Shown: positions 1 through 13,166, counted from the stretch's first letter. The stretch is DNA of 64,000 nt from Akebia trifoliata (GCA_017979445.1 CM030706.1:21469884-21533883), one strand, 5' to 3'. Notes: generated by a model from the sequence alone, not told the origin. Numbers and translations: made by a program.

Positions 1-818
1 GGTCCCATCTTGGTTCTCTTATCCAAGACTCCTTAATCTAAGGCTCTTTGCCTATTCTCTTATTTTTTGTATTTTCATTTTCTAGTTATTTTCTTTTGGT
101 TAACTAGTCTTGTAAGAAGTAGAAGAAGAAGAAGTTGTAATTTTCTCCATGAAATGAAGAAAAGTTCTTTCATCTCTTGTCTTCCCTCTCTTGCAATGAC
201 ATTAGGCTAAGTTCCCCTCCATTGGAGAGTAGAAAAGCCTAGAGCAAGTTCTTGTGTTATTTCTAATTTTATGCCTTTCTTTTATTTAAAATGCTTATGA
301 ATTCTCTTTAAGTTTCTTGCACATTTTATTCTTAATATAGATACTTTATGCTTAGATTAGATCAAGATAAAGTATGCTTAAATTAGATAATTTGTAGTAA
401 GAAGTTCTCAAGAAATTCTACTTTGTTTTTGTTCCTTTATTTCATTTTAATTGCAAAACTTTCCGATCTAAGGAGCTAACACCAAGCCCTTATGATTGAG
501 TTATAAAAAGGCTAGAGACTAGAAATTGCTCATTAACATGTTTTAGGTAAATCCACCTCCAATGGTGTTTTAATTCATAAGTTTACTTGCTTTTAATTTC
601 ATTTACTTTAGTTTATTTTCTAGCAATTTTACATCTCTTATAAGTTCAAAAATACAAAGAAAAACAGTTTTAATTCCTTTTAGTTAATTTGAATTTTATT
701 TTCTTAGCTTAGCTCTATTCCTCCTTTCTCTTGGGTTCGATCCCCTACTTGCCCCACAAGTAAGGTAAAACTAAGATTATTATTAACTCCGATGAGAAGA
801 ACAACGATAGTCTCATCA
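1..818 (+). mobile_element. A1: 3' part of an Athila-type LTR
   Basis: This stretch is the 3' two thirds of an LTR that also occurs at 46623-47853, in reverse at 28724-29935, and in part at 63605-64000. It ends in CTCATCA, the inverted match of the family start TGATGAG. The host sequence resumes with CAGCT at 819-823. LTR-b of element C carries the same site without an insertion at 7380, so A1 inserted 747 bp into LTR-a of element C. The left end lies outside the window, so solo LTR and 3' LTR of a full element cannot be told apart. No coding capacity is seen. Confidence 0.88.
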
Positions 819-3245
819 CAGCTACGTTCTCTACAAAACCCACCCAATCTTTCTTCGTTTCACTTTCTATTTCACCCGATATCGTCAAAAATCAGTCGTA
901 TTTGGATACGGAAATTTCGAAACTTTGACCTCGGATTTCGTCCGTTTCGAGGTCAAACCGTCTTCCGACGTAGAAGGGAGAAACATCCGCAACCTCATTC
1001 CCTACATAACCCAATCAAATTCCTTCCGTTTTCTCGTATTTTTCAACCCGTATCCTCAAAAATCAGCCGTACGTATATACGTGGATTTCGAAAACTTCGA
1101 CCTCGAATTTCATCAATTTCAGGGTTAAACCGTCTTTCGTCGTAGAAGGGAGAAGAGACAAGCACATCAAGATCTTCGAAACCACCGGGCTGGTTTCGAA
1201 AATTAGCTGCTTCGAAGTTCGGTCCGTCTCGATTTCCGTACCGATCACCTCGATTTCCGCGCACATGCTTTGATCTTTTCGCCTAGACATTGTAAGGAAC
1301 TCTCAATTTCTATTAGTAATCGTAGATTGTGAAAATTGCATTTAGGATTTTATTGAAAAAAAATTTTGGATGTATCTCCGAAATGTAGAATTCTTTTGTT
1401 ATTTCAAAAATTCACGCTAGAAATTGCATGATTGATATGTTTAATTGTATTTTTAACAAATTATACGTGGGTAAGGCATTTTATTAGGTTATTTCTGTAA
1501 GTTGGGTCCTGTGCACTGCTCGGAACCCGTTTTAATATAAGTTTTGTATTTTTTTTAAGGTTTTTGATAAAAATAAATTCTTTAGTTGGAAAATGTGATT
1601 TAATATTCAATGAACTTATATTGAGTTGATGAATATCAGAAAATGGATGTTTTATTGAAGAGATTGAAAATTGTAAAAAAATCGGAAAGAGGGAAAAAAA
1701 GGTATGAAACGGTAAAATGTCAGAGTCACACCCGAGGGGTGATGTCTGCATTTTACATTGTTGTGTTGTGTGTAGGTTGGTGAACATATATCCAGGGATA
1801 ATATTATTGGTTGCATGTTTATTTCCTTTCTGTTAGCGCGAGGCGCTGTTTACGTTTCCGTTATGTTATTTATTTTAGGCCGGGTGGCCACAGTTGCATG
1901 GTAGGAAACTGGATATCCATTCTCAACCTTGTATTGTTAATTTCTCTTTTTTTTAAAATGAAAATAATATATATATGTAAATATTTTGTGAGCTGTTAAA
2001 GAGTTTGTGAATGCCTGAAGGGATAGTGCGTCATATCATCCGGAGTGATGTACTATCTTGGGATGTACGGTAGGGACTACCAAACTCATACGTGGTATGG
2101 GACGCGTATGAGAATGGAGTCACAACTGGAATCCGGGATATTCCTCTCTATCTTTACCGGTGAACTTGTAATGTAAAGGTGGTCGTATACGAATGGTTTG
2201 CATATTTGGGAATCACATGTACGCCTGATAGGCATAGACGAAGATGATTGGTCAGTGATCACTAACAATCTATAGTAGTCGAACGTTCTGACACATCGAA
2301 AAGAGACCCATTGCTTACGGTCACGTCAAACGGCCAGCCTGAGCTGGATAAATGGTCAATCAAGTGTGGTAAGTGCAGCGACCGACCACAAAATCAGGAA
2401 CTAAAAGCCAGAGAGAAATTGTAACATCATGTCCCGACTGGGAGCGATCCAGTCGTGAATCCCAACACTCTAATTCCAATACTCCACCATTGTGTATTAT
2501 GTATCTGTTGCTTATTTTGATATATAAAATGAAATCCATGTTTAATGTTTCCATTTGATCAATTGGATTTGTATAAAAAGAGAATGTTATAGTGAGTACT
2601 ATTGATTGATGTAATGTGAGTTTTAAAATGTTTAGTTACTCATCCCTGGCTATATGCACCAGTTAATCGTAATTTCTTCTGTAAAACTTTGACTATTTTA
2701 AAATGATTCAGTATGCTTATTCGTTCATGTTAGGAGGGGTTATTGGTAGAAATTGTTTGTTTTCCTACTGGGTAACCATTGTTACTCACCCTTTCCTTCT
2801 CTATTTTTTAGTTTCAGATTTAGAGCTTGGCGAGGCAAGTATAGAGTACAAATGAGGATCATCTGGTTGGTCAGATAGACAATCAGAGTTCGTCACCTGG
2901 TAAGTACTAGGGCTATACCCCCTAGTGGTGTCAATTCCCCCAGGTAGTTTTATGGATTTTGTCTTGAGTGTTAGGAATTCTGTTAGAGTGAGAAATTTTG
3001 TATAATCCTGTATTTTGGTTATTCTTCCGCACTCTGATCTTTCGTACGTTATTAAACGTGTATAAGCTTCCGCTAGTATTATATTTTGTATATGTATGCA
3101 GGATTGTATGTCGTTTATCAGGTGCAGGTGGAACGCCTTGGAATGCTAACATAAACAGAGGAGACCATGCCGAAATTTCGAGGTGCTACTTAGTACCTCG
3201 AGATCTGACATGGGGATTTGTGTTAGCGTTCGACGGGGCGCCACA
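819..3245 (+). mobile_element. Element C, LTR-a (5' end missing from window)
   Basis: This is the 3' 2.4 kb of a roughly 3.17-kb LTR, colinear with LTR-b (6633-9801) and LTR-c (13167-16335). It ends in GGGGCGCCACA and is followed by a degenerate tRNA-iMet primer site. Its first 747 bp lie to the left of the A1 insertion, outside the window. It keeps two copies of the internal 171-bp repeat (about 968 and 1139). The apparent reading frames around 792-1290 lie in this LTR and look non-coding. Confidence 0.85.
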
Positions 3246-4289
3246 GATGGTATCAGGCATAGTATTAGATCCGTATGGGATACTGATCTGCTATGTTTTG
3301 AAGAGTTGGCTGATACCACAGATATTAGAGCGATAATCATAGAATGTCACTAGGAATTCGGTATCCGAGCTCATTAGTAATTCTGTATTGGAATTACGAG
3401 TTCTTCCGTGTCTAGAAGTCTACAGAGCCTAGTAAGCCTAGGATAGGATTCTAGATTTGTTCTGTTAGTAATGGAAATGGAGTCCATTACTAAGTTCTAA
3501 GTTATAGTAGCAATTCATAGTTACGTAAAAGCGATTTTGGCCTTATTCTCATAAGTACTTTGTTATGGAAAAAAAAAGTGAGAGGAGCTGACGAGGTAGA
3601 GGCCAAAACGCAACAGAGACAAGATATGTTCTGGATCAGACATCTAACCCGATATCACAACTAATGTCATTCATCGGACAGGTAGTTCAGTCTTATGAAA
3701 AATTTAGAGAAGAAATATGAATAATACAACTACCACCACTTCGAAACCAATGAAAAAAAAAGAGACAATTAATATCTAATAAGAGATAAATAATTACGAA
3801 ACTAACAAATTCATAGGAAAAATAACTATACGTGAGGAGTGATATTATAGACATAACAACTCAATGGATGGAAGAATTTTATAAGAGACAATAACATATA
3901 CTACTAAATCAGTTAAAAGAAAGAGTTGTAGTAATTTATGACTGTGGTAAATCGAGACATAAAGGAAAGTAAGGTTCGGGTTGATGTCAACCGATTAATG
4001 ATGCGTGGCTCAGAAAGATGTTAGACAAACCAATTCAATGAATAATAAGGCCACCAGATTTCAATAAAGTTGATAATGTACTCGTGCCACCCCGAACAGA
4101 CAAGACTACCAATTGGAAGCAAGAAATTGTACAAGACTTACCACAATTGGAAGGTATACCACTAAATCCAAGAAATGAAGGAGCGCTAGACTTATTCGCA
4201 AAAGACACATACTATTCCAGCTCAGGGACCACTTGCACAGGTCATGCCTTTGAAGAATGAGAAAATTTATTAGCCTAAAGAACAGATAA

Positions 4290-5149
4290 ATCTAAGGATG
4301 TGGTTGTATAATTTTCAACGATTACGTTTATCGAGATTTGGGAACTTTTCCAACTGGTTGAGGTCAATGACTGGTTTTGAAGATTTGAAAGATTTTCAAT
4401 GTCATGTAGTACCCAAGAGATCAATGGGTGACAGTGAGTACATTCCAGTTGAACGAGGATGCCAATCATTAGTAATGTTTGAGAGGAATATATTGGGAGA
4501 TGGATCGTTTGAGTGGGTAGAATTCGATAGGATATTTGTTAATTGATTTATATTTGACACTTCTCAAGAAGTCAAACACTAGGAGTTTTTGAGATTAATG
4601 CAAGGTAATCTATCAATTATAGAGACTAAGATATGATATTCATTAGGTTGTCACGATATGCGCCCGAGCTTATCCTGACAGATTTGCAGAAGGCTCGTAG
4701 ATTTTTTTGAAGATTATAACCCTACCTAAGGGCCAAGAGGTCAATGATTGAGATTACCAATTATAGAGATACGATGAATCGAGCTTAAAGGATAAAACGA
4801 GAAGATATGGAGTTACAGACTTCTAGAGGACAAATTAGTCGACCTTAGACTTCTTTTCCTCCCAAATCAAATATGACCAAGAGGTCGATGTATTCAAGTC
4901 CATTCTCCTCCGAATCAAGGTATCCATAATATAGAACTCCTCCATTACTGAGTTGTAGAGTTTTCCCATCACTGAGTTAGAGAGCAGTTGAAGCTCCAAT
5001 GATGCCAACAGGGCCAAAGGAATCAACAAGGCAGGTTCAGAGCCTACAGACCCTAGTCTTCCAATTACCTACTCCACAGAGATCTACGAAGACAAAATCA
5101 TTGACTTTGTTACACGTTTGATCAGGTGGGACATATCAAGAAAGAATGT
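4290..5149 (+). pseudogene. Element C, gag pseudogene a
   Basis: This is a decayed chromovirus-type gag, read across frames with several stops. Recognisable blocks, in order, are a core ending FEWVEFDRIF (about 4505-4535), an EFLRLMQGN block (about 4585), an SRYAPELILTDLQKAR block (about 4655-4705), an NYRDTMNRA block (about 4760) and a CCHC knuckle at 5108-5149. The second cysteine of the knuckle is replaced by phenylalanine. The family product coats RNA in the virus-like particle. The assignment rests on the block order, which matches Tekay/Del-type gag. No intact product is possible. Confidence 0.6.
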
Positions 5150-6617
5150 CCTCTATCACAGGCGTAAGTAAGAGCTATGACCTAGGAGAAAGTACCTATC
5201 TCCGACGAAGTTTTGGAAGTAATGATTTTTAATTATAATATTAAAAAGTGGAGTTACATTCAACACTAGTTCCTCCAGATCATATAATTCCACTGAGAGT
5301 TTGCACACTTGCTAAAGTTAGAAACTACTGACACGAATCGAATAATGAAATTATTTATACCATTGGGAAGCCTTGCGAAGAAAGAATAAGATTTTTGGAA
5401 GATCATTTAAGAACTTGCAAAATAGGTATTAGAATAATTGTAAAGTGTGAAAAGACAAGTGACGTTCAATTGATATGCTAGTCTTTATATCAATAGTCTA
5501 GTCAATTACTCGTATATTACGCTAGTAGATAAGCAGGTATTTCTTGTATATTCTTCATGTCGAGAGCTACTTCCTCGAATATCAACACAAGGAGTAGCGT
5601 ATCTTTCCTTTCGATTGAAGATGGCTTAACTTTGGGAGGCCTAACGACTGAACTATTAGATAAAGCAGTTCTTGCTTTACAACTTCTTGAATTGATTCTC
5701 CTCCTTTGAAAAGATAGATCATCTTTTCCCTTTCATCTTTCTATCATCGGTGTCGGTTCTAACTCTTCTTTTGCCTTCTCCTTTCACGATCGCCTTCCAG
5801 TAGAAGAATTCGTTATTATTGTTCTCGTTATGTGATCAATGCCTTATACAGACAAGCACTCACTTCAAGACTTCGATCGTGGTTCCTTTTCACTCCTCAA
5901 AACGAAAGCGTTATAAGTAAAGATTATGATTCCGTAGAAGCAGCAGCTACCACCTACCTGTGCCCACATCCATCCTAAAGAGATTTAGTAGAGTATAAGT
6001 TAAGAGGTGGGTCGATGTAAAATGTGAGAAAGAATAATCTTGTGACAATGTTGCATTAATGGTGACTTAATGGAATTGTGAGAAAATAAATGTAGGATTT
6101 ATCCCTTCGAGTAAGATTTTAAATTATAAAGGTTATGACAGAGGTTTTGAGGAAATATCGCAATAAGTAAAAATGTAATATCGAATCGAATATAAGGATA
6201 GTGGTGTGTTGCGGTAAGACTATGCTTTTGGGAGTAATATTCATAATAATTATGAGTAAAACATAATATATGATGTAATTGATGAGAGAAGTAAGGATGA
6301 AGAATAAAGAAGATGTGAAAGGATTGTTGTTGATAGACATTGATGGGAAAGTGATACAAGGTGAATTGATTGTTATCTTAAGGTTATACAAATAATGGAT
6401 TAGTTGGAGTATGAGTTTGAAATAGAGTGATTAATTAATGAATGAGTTGAGTTGATGGAATATGGGAGATATAAGTCTACGAGTTATAAATCAGATTGGT
6501 TTAGAACTAACAATAGATGGTAATCGAAAATAAGTGTTGTTTATTATACATGTCGTGTTAGTGGAATCGCGACAAAGTTTGATAAGTATGATTTCAATTT
6601 CGAGGACGAAATTTTTA

Positions 6618-6632
6618 TTAAGGGGGGGAGAA
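6618..6632 (+). other. Polypurine tract before LTR-b
   Basis: A G-rich purine run (AAGGGGGGGAGAA) directly precedes the TGTAACACC start of LTR-b, the expected position of the plus-strand priming site. The same tract precedes LTR-c at 13152-13166. Confidence 0.85.
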
Positions 6633-7216
6633 TGTAACACCCCGAATTTTTAATTCGTATCTCGAGGAAAAAATAATAGTGGAATTGTAAGAAAATCTTG
6701 AAAGTGGGACTTAGGGTAAAACTGTAGGACCTTGTTTTGATCATTTTTAATGGAATCTAACCTCACCATTAGATTCAAAATGATCGAAAAACATAATTTA
6801 GCCTGTAAGCACGCTCAAATGCGAGTCTGAATATAAAAGTTGCAAAATCCTCGATTACCGGATCGGACCAGGCTAAAATAGTGACTTTTTGTTAGAGAAA
6901 GAATTAGTAAGATTCGATTATACCATTGAGTTCGTAACGAAAAATTATTGAATATGGATGATTTATTTATCATTTTTGGAGATCAGGAAGTCGAATTATC
7001 GTCAAAAACGAAAACGACATCAAGTTTAGGGGTCACCTCAGGCCAAAAATGTAAATTTTTGATGGAGACATAATTTTTAGAAATTGACCACACCATTAGA
7101 TCTGGAACGCAAAATTAGGCGAAATAGAGTATTTATTCGTCAGTTTTGGAGTCCGAATGGCCAAGTTATCGTCGATCAAAACAATAGGCGAAATACCAAA
7201 TTCGTGCCAAATTTCA

Positions 7217-7224
7217 TATAAATA
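7217..7224 (+). promoter_or_regulatory. TATA-like box of LTR-b
   Basis: TATAAATA lies 585 bp into the LTR in an AT-rich stretch, just ahead of the 171-bp repeats. LTR-c has a degraded version near 13745. The placement is plausible for a promoter, but AT-rich sequence makes chance matches likely. Confidence 0.4.
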
Positions 7225-7356
7225 ATATTTTAATTTTTTTTTGTAAACTCATCTTCCCCAACGCGTCCATACGGCCGAAACATATAAAAACGAATTTTTT
7301 TTTTCTCTTTGATCTTCCACCTCAGATCTCTCACAAACGGCTCGCTGTCGACGATC

Positions 7357-7870
7357 GACGCAGAAGGAAGAAATGTCCGCAGCTACGTTCTCTACAAAAC
7401 CCACCCAATATTTCTTCGTTTCACTTTCTATTTCACCCGATATCGTCAAAAATCAGTCGTATTTGGATACAGAAATTTCGGAACTTTGACCTCGGATTTC
7501 GTCCGTTTCGGGGTCAAACCGTCTTCCGACGCAGAAGGGAGAAACGTCCGCAGCCTCATTCTCTACATAACCCAATCAAATTCCTTCTGTTTTCTCGTCT
7601 TTTTCAACCCGTATCGTTAAAAATCAGCCGTACGTATATACGTGGATTTCGAAAACTTCGACCTCGAATTTCATCGATTTCGGGGTCAAACCGTCTTTCG
7701 CCGTAGCAGGGAGAAGAGACAAGCACATCGAGATCTTCGAAACCACCGGGCCGGTTTTAAAAATCAGCTGCTTCGAAGTTCGGTCCGTCTCGATTTCCGC
7801 GTCGTTCGCCTCGATTTCCGCGCACGTGCTTCAATTCCGTCGCCTAGTGATTGTAAGGAACTCTCAATTT
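7357..7870 (+). repeat. 171-bp direct repeats inside LTR-b
   Basis: Three diverged tandem units start at 7357, 7528 and 7700 (spacing 171-172 bp). Each opens with a GACGCAGAAGGGAG-like block, followed by an AAAATCAGCCGTAT-type block and a CCGTTTCGGGGTCAAACC block. The same units occur in LTR-c (13893, 14064, about 14234) and partly in LTR-a. Confidence 0.85.
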
Positions 7871-9803
7871 CTATTAGTAATCGTAGATTGTGAAAATTGC
7901 ATTTAGGATTTTATTAAAAAATTTGTGGTGAGTTTCCAAAATATAGAATTCTTATGTTATTTAAAAATTCACGCCAGAAATTGCATGTTTGATATGTTTA
8001 ATTGTATTTTTAACAAATTATACGTGGGTAGGATATTTTATCAGGTTATTTCTGCCAGTTGGGTCATGTGCACCGCTTGGACCCTATTTTAATATAAGTT
8101 TTGTATTTTTTTCGAGATTTTTGATAGAAATGAATTTCATAGTTAGAAAAACGATTTACTATTCAATTAACTCATGTTGAGTTGATGAATATCAAAAAAT
8201 GGATGTTTTATTGAAGAGATTGAAAATTGTAAAAATCGGAAAAAGGGAAAAAGGGTATGAAATGGTAAAATGTCAGAGTCACACCCGAGGGGTGATGTCT
8301 GCATTTTACGTTGTTGTGTTGTGTGTAGGTTGGTGAACAGATATCCAGGGATAATATTATTGGTTGCATGTTTATTTCCTTTCTGTTAGCGCGAGGCGCT
8401 GTTTACGTTTCCGTTATGTTATTTATTTTAGGCCGGGTGGCCACACTTGCATGGTAGGAAACTGGATATCTATTCTCAACCTTGTATTGTTAATTTCTCT
8501 TTTATTTTCAAATGAAAATAATATATATATGTAGCTATTTTGTGAGCTGTTAAAGAGTTTGTGAATGCCTGAAGGGATAGTGCGTCATATCATCCCGAGT
8601 GGTGTACTATCCTGGGATGTACGGTAGGGACCCCCAAGCTCATACATGGTATGGGACGCGTATGAGAATGGAGTTACAACTGGAATCCGGGTTTATTCCT
8701 CTCTATCTTTACCAGTGAACTTGTAATGTAAAGGTGGTCGTATACGAATGGTTTGTATATTTGGGAATCACATGTACGCCTGATAGGCATAGACGAAGAT
8801 GATTGGTCAGTGATCACTAACAATCTATAGTAGTCGAACGTTCTGACACATCGAAAAGAGACCCATTGCTTACGGTCACGTCAAACGGCCAGCCTGAGCC
8901 GGATAAATGGTCAACCAAACGTGGTAAGGGCAGCGACCGGCCACAAAATCAGGAACTAAAAGCCAGAGAGAAATTGTAACATCATATCCCGACTGGGAGC
9001 GATCCAGTCGTGAATCCCAACACTTCAATTCCAATACTCCACCATTGTGTATTATGTATCTGCTGCTTTACTTTGATATATAAAATGAAATACATGTTTA
9101 ATGTTTCCATTTGATCAATTAGATTTGTACATAAAGAAAATGGTATAGTGAGTACTGTTGATTGATGTAATGTCAGTTTTAAAATGTTTAGTTGCTCATC
9201 CCTGGCTATATGTACCAGTTAATCGTAGTTTATTATGTAAAACTTTGATTATTTTAAAATGATTCAGTATGCTTATTCGTTCATGCTAGGAGGGATTATT
9301 GACTGAAATTGTTTGTTTCCCTACTGGGTAACCATTGTTACTCACCCTTTCCTTCTCTATTTTTTAGTTTCAGATTCAGAGCTTAGCGAGGCAAGTATAG
9401 AGTACGAATGAGGATCATCTGGTTGGTCAGATAGACAACCAGAGTTCGTCACCTGGTAAGTACTAGGGTTATACCCCCTAGTGGTGTCAATTCCCCCAGG
9501 TAGTTTCATGGATTCTGTCTTGAGTATTAGGAATTCTGTTAGAGTGAGAAATTTTGTATAATCCTGTATTCTGGTTATTCTTCCGCACTCTGATCTTTCG
9601 TACGTTATTAGACGTATTTAAGCTTCCGCTAGTATTATATTTTGTATATGTATGCAGGATTGTATGCCGTTTATCAGGTGCAGGTTGAACGCCTTGGAAT
9701 GCTAACATAAACAGAGGAGACCATGCCGAAATTTCTAGGTGCCACCTAGTACCTCGAGATCTGACATGGGGATTTGTGTTAGCGTTCGGCGGGGCGCCAC
9801 AGA

Positions 9804-9815
9804 TGGTATCAGAGC
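9804..9815 (+). other. Primer binding site, tRNA-iMet type
   Basis: TGGTATCAGAGC lies two bases after LTR-b. This is the usual tRNA initiator-Met complement of many plant Ty3/gypsy and Ty1/copia elements. The corresponding site of region a (3248) has lost two bases. Confidence 0.93.
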
Positions 9816-10829
9816 ATAGTATTAGATCCGTATGGGATACTGATCTTCTATGTTTATAGGAATTGGCTGATACCATAGATATTAGAGCGATAATCATAGA
9901 GTGTAACTAGGAATTTAGTATCCGAACTCATTAGTAATTCCGTATTGGAATTACGAGTTCTTCCGTGTCTAGAAGTCTATAAAGCCTAGTAAGCCTCGGA
10001 TAAGATTCTAGGTCTGTTCTGTTAGTAATGGAAATGGAGTCCATTACTAAGTTCTAAGTTATGGTAGCAAGTCATAGTTACGTAAAAACGATTTTGACCT
10101 TATTCTGATAAGTTTCTTGTTACGGATAAACACAAGCGAGAGAAGTGGACGAGGTATAGGCCAAAACGCAACAAAGACAAGATAGAATCTAGATCAGACA
10201 TTTGACCTAATATCTCAACTAATGTCATTCATCGGATAGGTGGCTGAGTCTCATGACAAGTTTAGAAAAGAAATATGAATAATACAACCACCACCACCTT
10301 GAAGTCAAGTGGAAATAACGCAATTAGTATGTAATAAGAGACCAACAATTACGAAATTAGCAAATTCTTAGGAAAAATAACAATACGTGAGGAGTGATAT
10401 TATAGACATACCAACTCAATGGATGGAAGAATTTTATAAGAAACAACATATACTACTAAATCCATCGAAAGAAAAATGTTGTGGTATGTTATGAATGTAG
10501 CAAATTGGGACATAAATGAAAGCAATATTTGGGTCAACGTTAGTTGATTAAGGATGTGTGGCTTCGAAATATACTAGACGAACCAATGTATGAGATAATT
10601 ACTAAAGTTGATAACGTATTCATGCCATCTCGAACATACAAGACTAGCGATCGGAAGTGAGAGATGGTACAAGACTTACCACAATTGTAAAGTGTACCAT
10701 TAAATCCAAGAAATGAAGAAGCGCTGGACTTATTCTCAAGAGATAAATACTATTCTACCTCAGGGAACATTACCACAGGTCGTGTCTTTGAATAATGAGA
10801 GATTTCCCCAACTCAAAGGATAGATAAAT

Positions 10830-11685
10830 ATAAGGTGTGGTTGTAGAATTTTTAATGATTATGTCTACCGAGATTTGGGTGTTTTTTTTTCGATCCAATT
10901 GAGGTTAATGAGTGGGTTTTGAAGACCTAAGAGATTTTGAGTGTCATGTGGTGCCCAAGAAATCAATGGATGATGATGATTACATTCTAATTGGATGAGG
11001 ATACCAATCATTAATAACGTTTTGAGATGAATATATTGGGAGATGGATCGTTTGAGTGGGTAGAATTCGAGAGGATATTTGTTGATAGATTTATATTTGA
11101 AATTGCTCGAGAAATCAAATACTAAGAGTTTTTGAGATTAGTACAGGGTAATCCACCAATTACAGAGACTAAGATATGATGTACATTAGGTTGTCACGAT
11201 ATGCTCCCGAGCTTATCCTGACAGATCTGTAGAAGGCCCGTAAATTCTTTAGAGGACTATAAACTTACCTAAGGGCCAGGAGATCGATGATTGAGATTAC
11301 CAAATATAGAGATACGGTAAATCAAGCGTAAAGGATAAAACAAGAGGAGATAGAGTTACAGACCTCCAGGGGGCTTTGACCTTAGATTTCTTTTCTTCCC
11401 AGATCAGATTCGGCCAAGAGGCCGATGTATTTGAGGTTAATCTTCCCCGGATCAGTGTATCCACAATATAGAACTCCTCCACTACTGAGTTGTAGAGTTT
11501 CCCATCACTGAGTTAGAGGGTAGTTAAAGCTCCAATGATGCCAATAAGGCCAAAGGAATCAACAAGGTAAGTTCAGAGCCTACAAATCCCAGTCTACCAA
11601 CTGCCTACTCCACAGAGATCTACGAAGACAAAATCATTGACATTGTTACGCGTGTGGTCAGGTGGAACATATTAGGAAATAATAC
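10830..11685 (+). pseudogene. Element C, gag pseudogene b
   Basis: This is the counterpart of gag pseudogene a, with independent stops and frameshifts. The FEWVEFERIFVDRF block lies near 11050-11090, followed by the QGN block, a degraded APEL block and a knuckle at 11644-11685 (C-Y-A-C-x4-H, last Cys lost). Together the two copies allow the CCHC pattern to be recognised although each has lost a different residue. It is non-functional. Confidence 0.6.
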
Positions 11686-13166
11686 CCTCTATCACAGTCG
11701 CGAGCAAGGATTGTGACCTAGGAGAAAGTACCTCTCTCCAATGAAGTTTTAGAAGGTACAGTTTCTAATTATAATGTTAGAACGCGGAGTTTTACTCAAT
11801 ATTGATTCCTCTAGATTATATAATTCTATGAAGAGTTTGTACACTTGCTAGAGCTAGAAACCACTGACACAGGTCAAGTAATGAAATTATTTATACCATT
11901 AGGAGGCCTTGCGAAGAAAGAATAAGATTTTTGGAAGATCATTTAAGAACTTGCAAAATAGGTATTAGAATAATTGTAAAGTGTGAAAAGACAAGTGATG
12001 TTCAATTGGTACGCTAGTCTTTATCTCAATAGTCTAGTCAATTACTCGTATATTACGCTAATAGATAAACAGGTATTTATTGTATATTCTTCATGTCGAG
12101 AGCTACTTCCTCGAATATCAACGTAGGGAGTTGCGTATCTTTTCTTTCGACTGAAGATGGCTAATTTTGGAAGGCTTAACGACTAAACTATTAGATGAAG
12201 CAGCCCTTGTTTTATGACCTCTTGAATCGATTTTTCTCATTTAAAAAGATATATCATCCTTTTCCTTTTATCTTTCTATCTTCGGTGTAAGTTCTAACTC
12301 TTCTTTTGCCTTCTCCTTTCACGATTACCTTCCAGTAGAAGAATTCGTTATTATCGTTTTCGTTATGTGATCGATGCCTTATACAGACAAGCACTCACTT
12401 CAAGACTTCGATCGTGGTTCCTTTTCACTCCACGAAACGAAAGCGTTATAAGTAAAGATTATGATTCCGTAGAAGCAGCGGCTACCACCTACCTGTGCCC
12501 ACATCCATCCTAAAGAGATTTAGTAGAGTATAAGTTAAGAGGTGGGTCGATGTAAAATGTGAGAAAGAATAATCTTGTGACAATGTTGCATTAATGGTGA
12601 CTTAATGGAATTGTGAGAAAATAAATGTAGGATTTATCCCCTCGAGTAAGATTTTAAATTATAAAGGTTATGATAGAGGTTTTGAGGAAATATCGCAATA
12701 AGTAAAAATGTAATATCGAATCGAATATAAGGATAGTGGTGTGTTGCGGTAAGACTATGCTTTTGGGAGTAATATTCATAATAATTATGAGTAAAACATA
12801 ATATATGATGTAATGGATGAGAGAAGTAAGGATGAAGAATAAAGAATATGTGAAAGGATTGTTGTTGATAGACATTGATGGGAAAGTGATACAAGGTGAA
12901 TTGATTGTTATCTTAAGGTTATACAAATAATGGATTAGTTGGAGTATGAGTTTGAAATAGAGTGATTAATTAATGAATGAGTTGAGTTGATGGAATATGG
13001 GAGATATAAGTCTACGAGTTATAAATCAGATTGGTTTGGAACTAACAATAGATGGTAATCGAAAATAAGTGTTGTTTATTATATATGTCGTGTTAGTGGA
13101 ATCGCGACAAAGTTTATAAGTATGATTTCAATTTCGAGGACGAAATTTTTATTAAGGGGGGGAGAA

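Larger units (their letters stand above)
3246..6632 (+). mobile_element. Element C, internal region a (gag-only, non-autonomous)
   Basis: This is a 3.4-kb internal region between LTR-a and LTR-b. It opens with a degenerate primer site (3248-3258, TGGTATCAG with the next two bases lost). It holds an RGRG-rich start near 3590, a first CCHC-like knuckle remnant near 3937-3970, a decayed gag core and a second knuckle. It ends at a polypurine tract. No protease, RT, RNase H or integrase motif is recognisable. Between about 5150 and 6600 I see only stop-laden sequence. A gag-only interior with long LTRs fits TR-GAG or LARD-type non-autonomous elements. Confidence 0.75.
6633..9801 (+). mobile_element. 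Element C, LTR-b (complete, 3169 bp)
   Basis: This LTR starts TGTAACACCCCG and ends GGGGCGCCACA, with a polypurine tract on the left and a perfect tRNA-iMet primer site on the right. It therefore serves as 3' LTR of internal region a and 5' LTR of internal region b. It is exactly as long as LTR-c (3169 bp). It holds three tandem 171-bp units and a TATA-like box at 7217-7224. No protein is encoded. Confidence 0.92.
9802..13166 (+). mobile_element. Element C, internal region b (gag-only)
   Basis: This second internal region (3365 bp) is colinear with region a. It starts with a perfect tRNA-iMet primer site at 9804-9815 and ends in a polypurine tract. A CCHC-like knuckle at 10487-10528 reads C-Y-E-C-x4-H, with an in-frame stop and the last Cys changed to Tyr. 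Gag remnants follow. No pol motif is seen. The last 1.2 kb is almost identical to region a, while the gag part differs far more. Confidence 0.8.

Noticed and set aside
792..1290. Short overlapping frames and their copies at 7309-7893 and 13717-14381
   Set aside because: All lie inside the 171-bp repeats of element C LTRs; frames are not kept between the three LTRs.
6099..6391. Two overlapping minus frames of 86-90 codons, repeated at 12634-12926
   Set aside because: Conserved only because the 3' part of the two internal regions is nearly identical DNA; composition is Tyr/His/Ile-rich and typical of AT-rich non-coding sequence.
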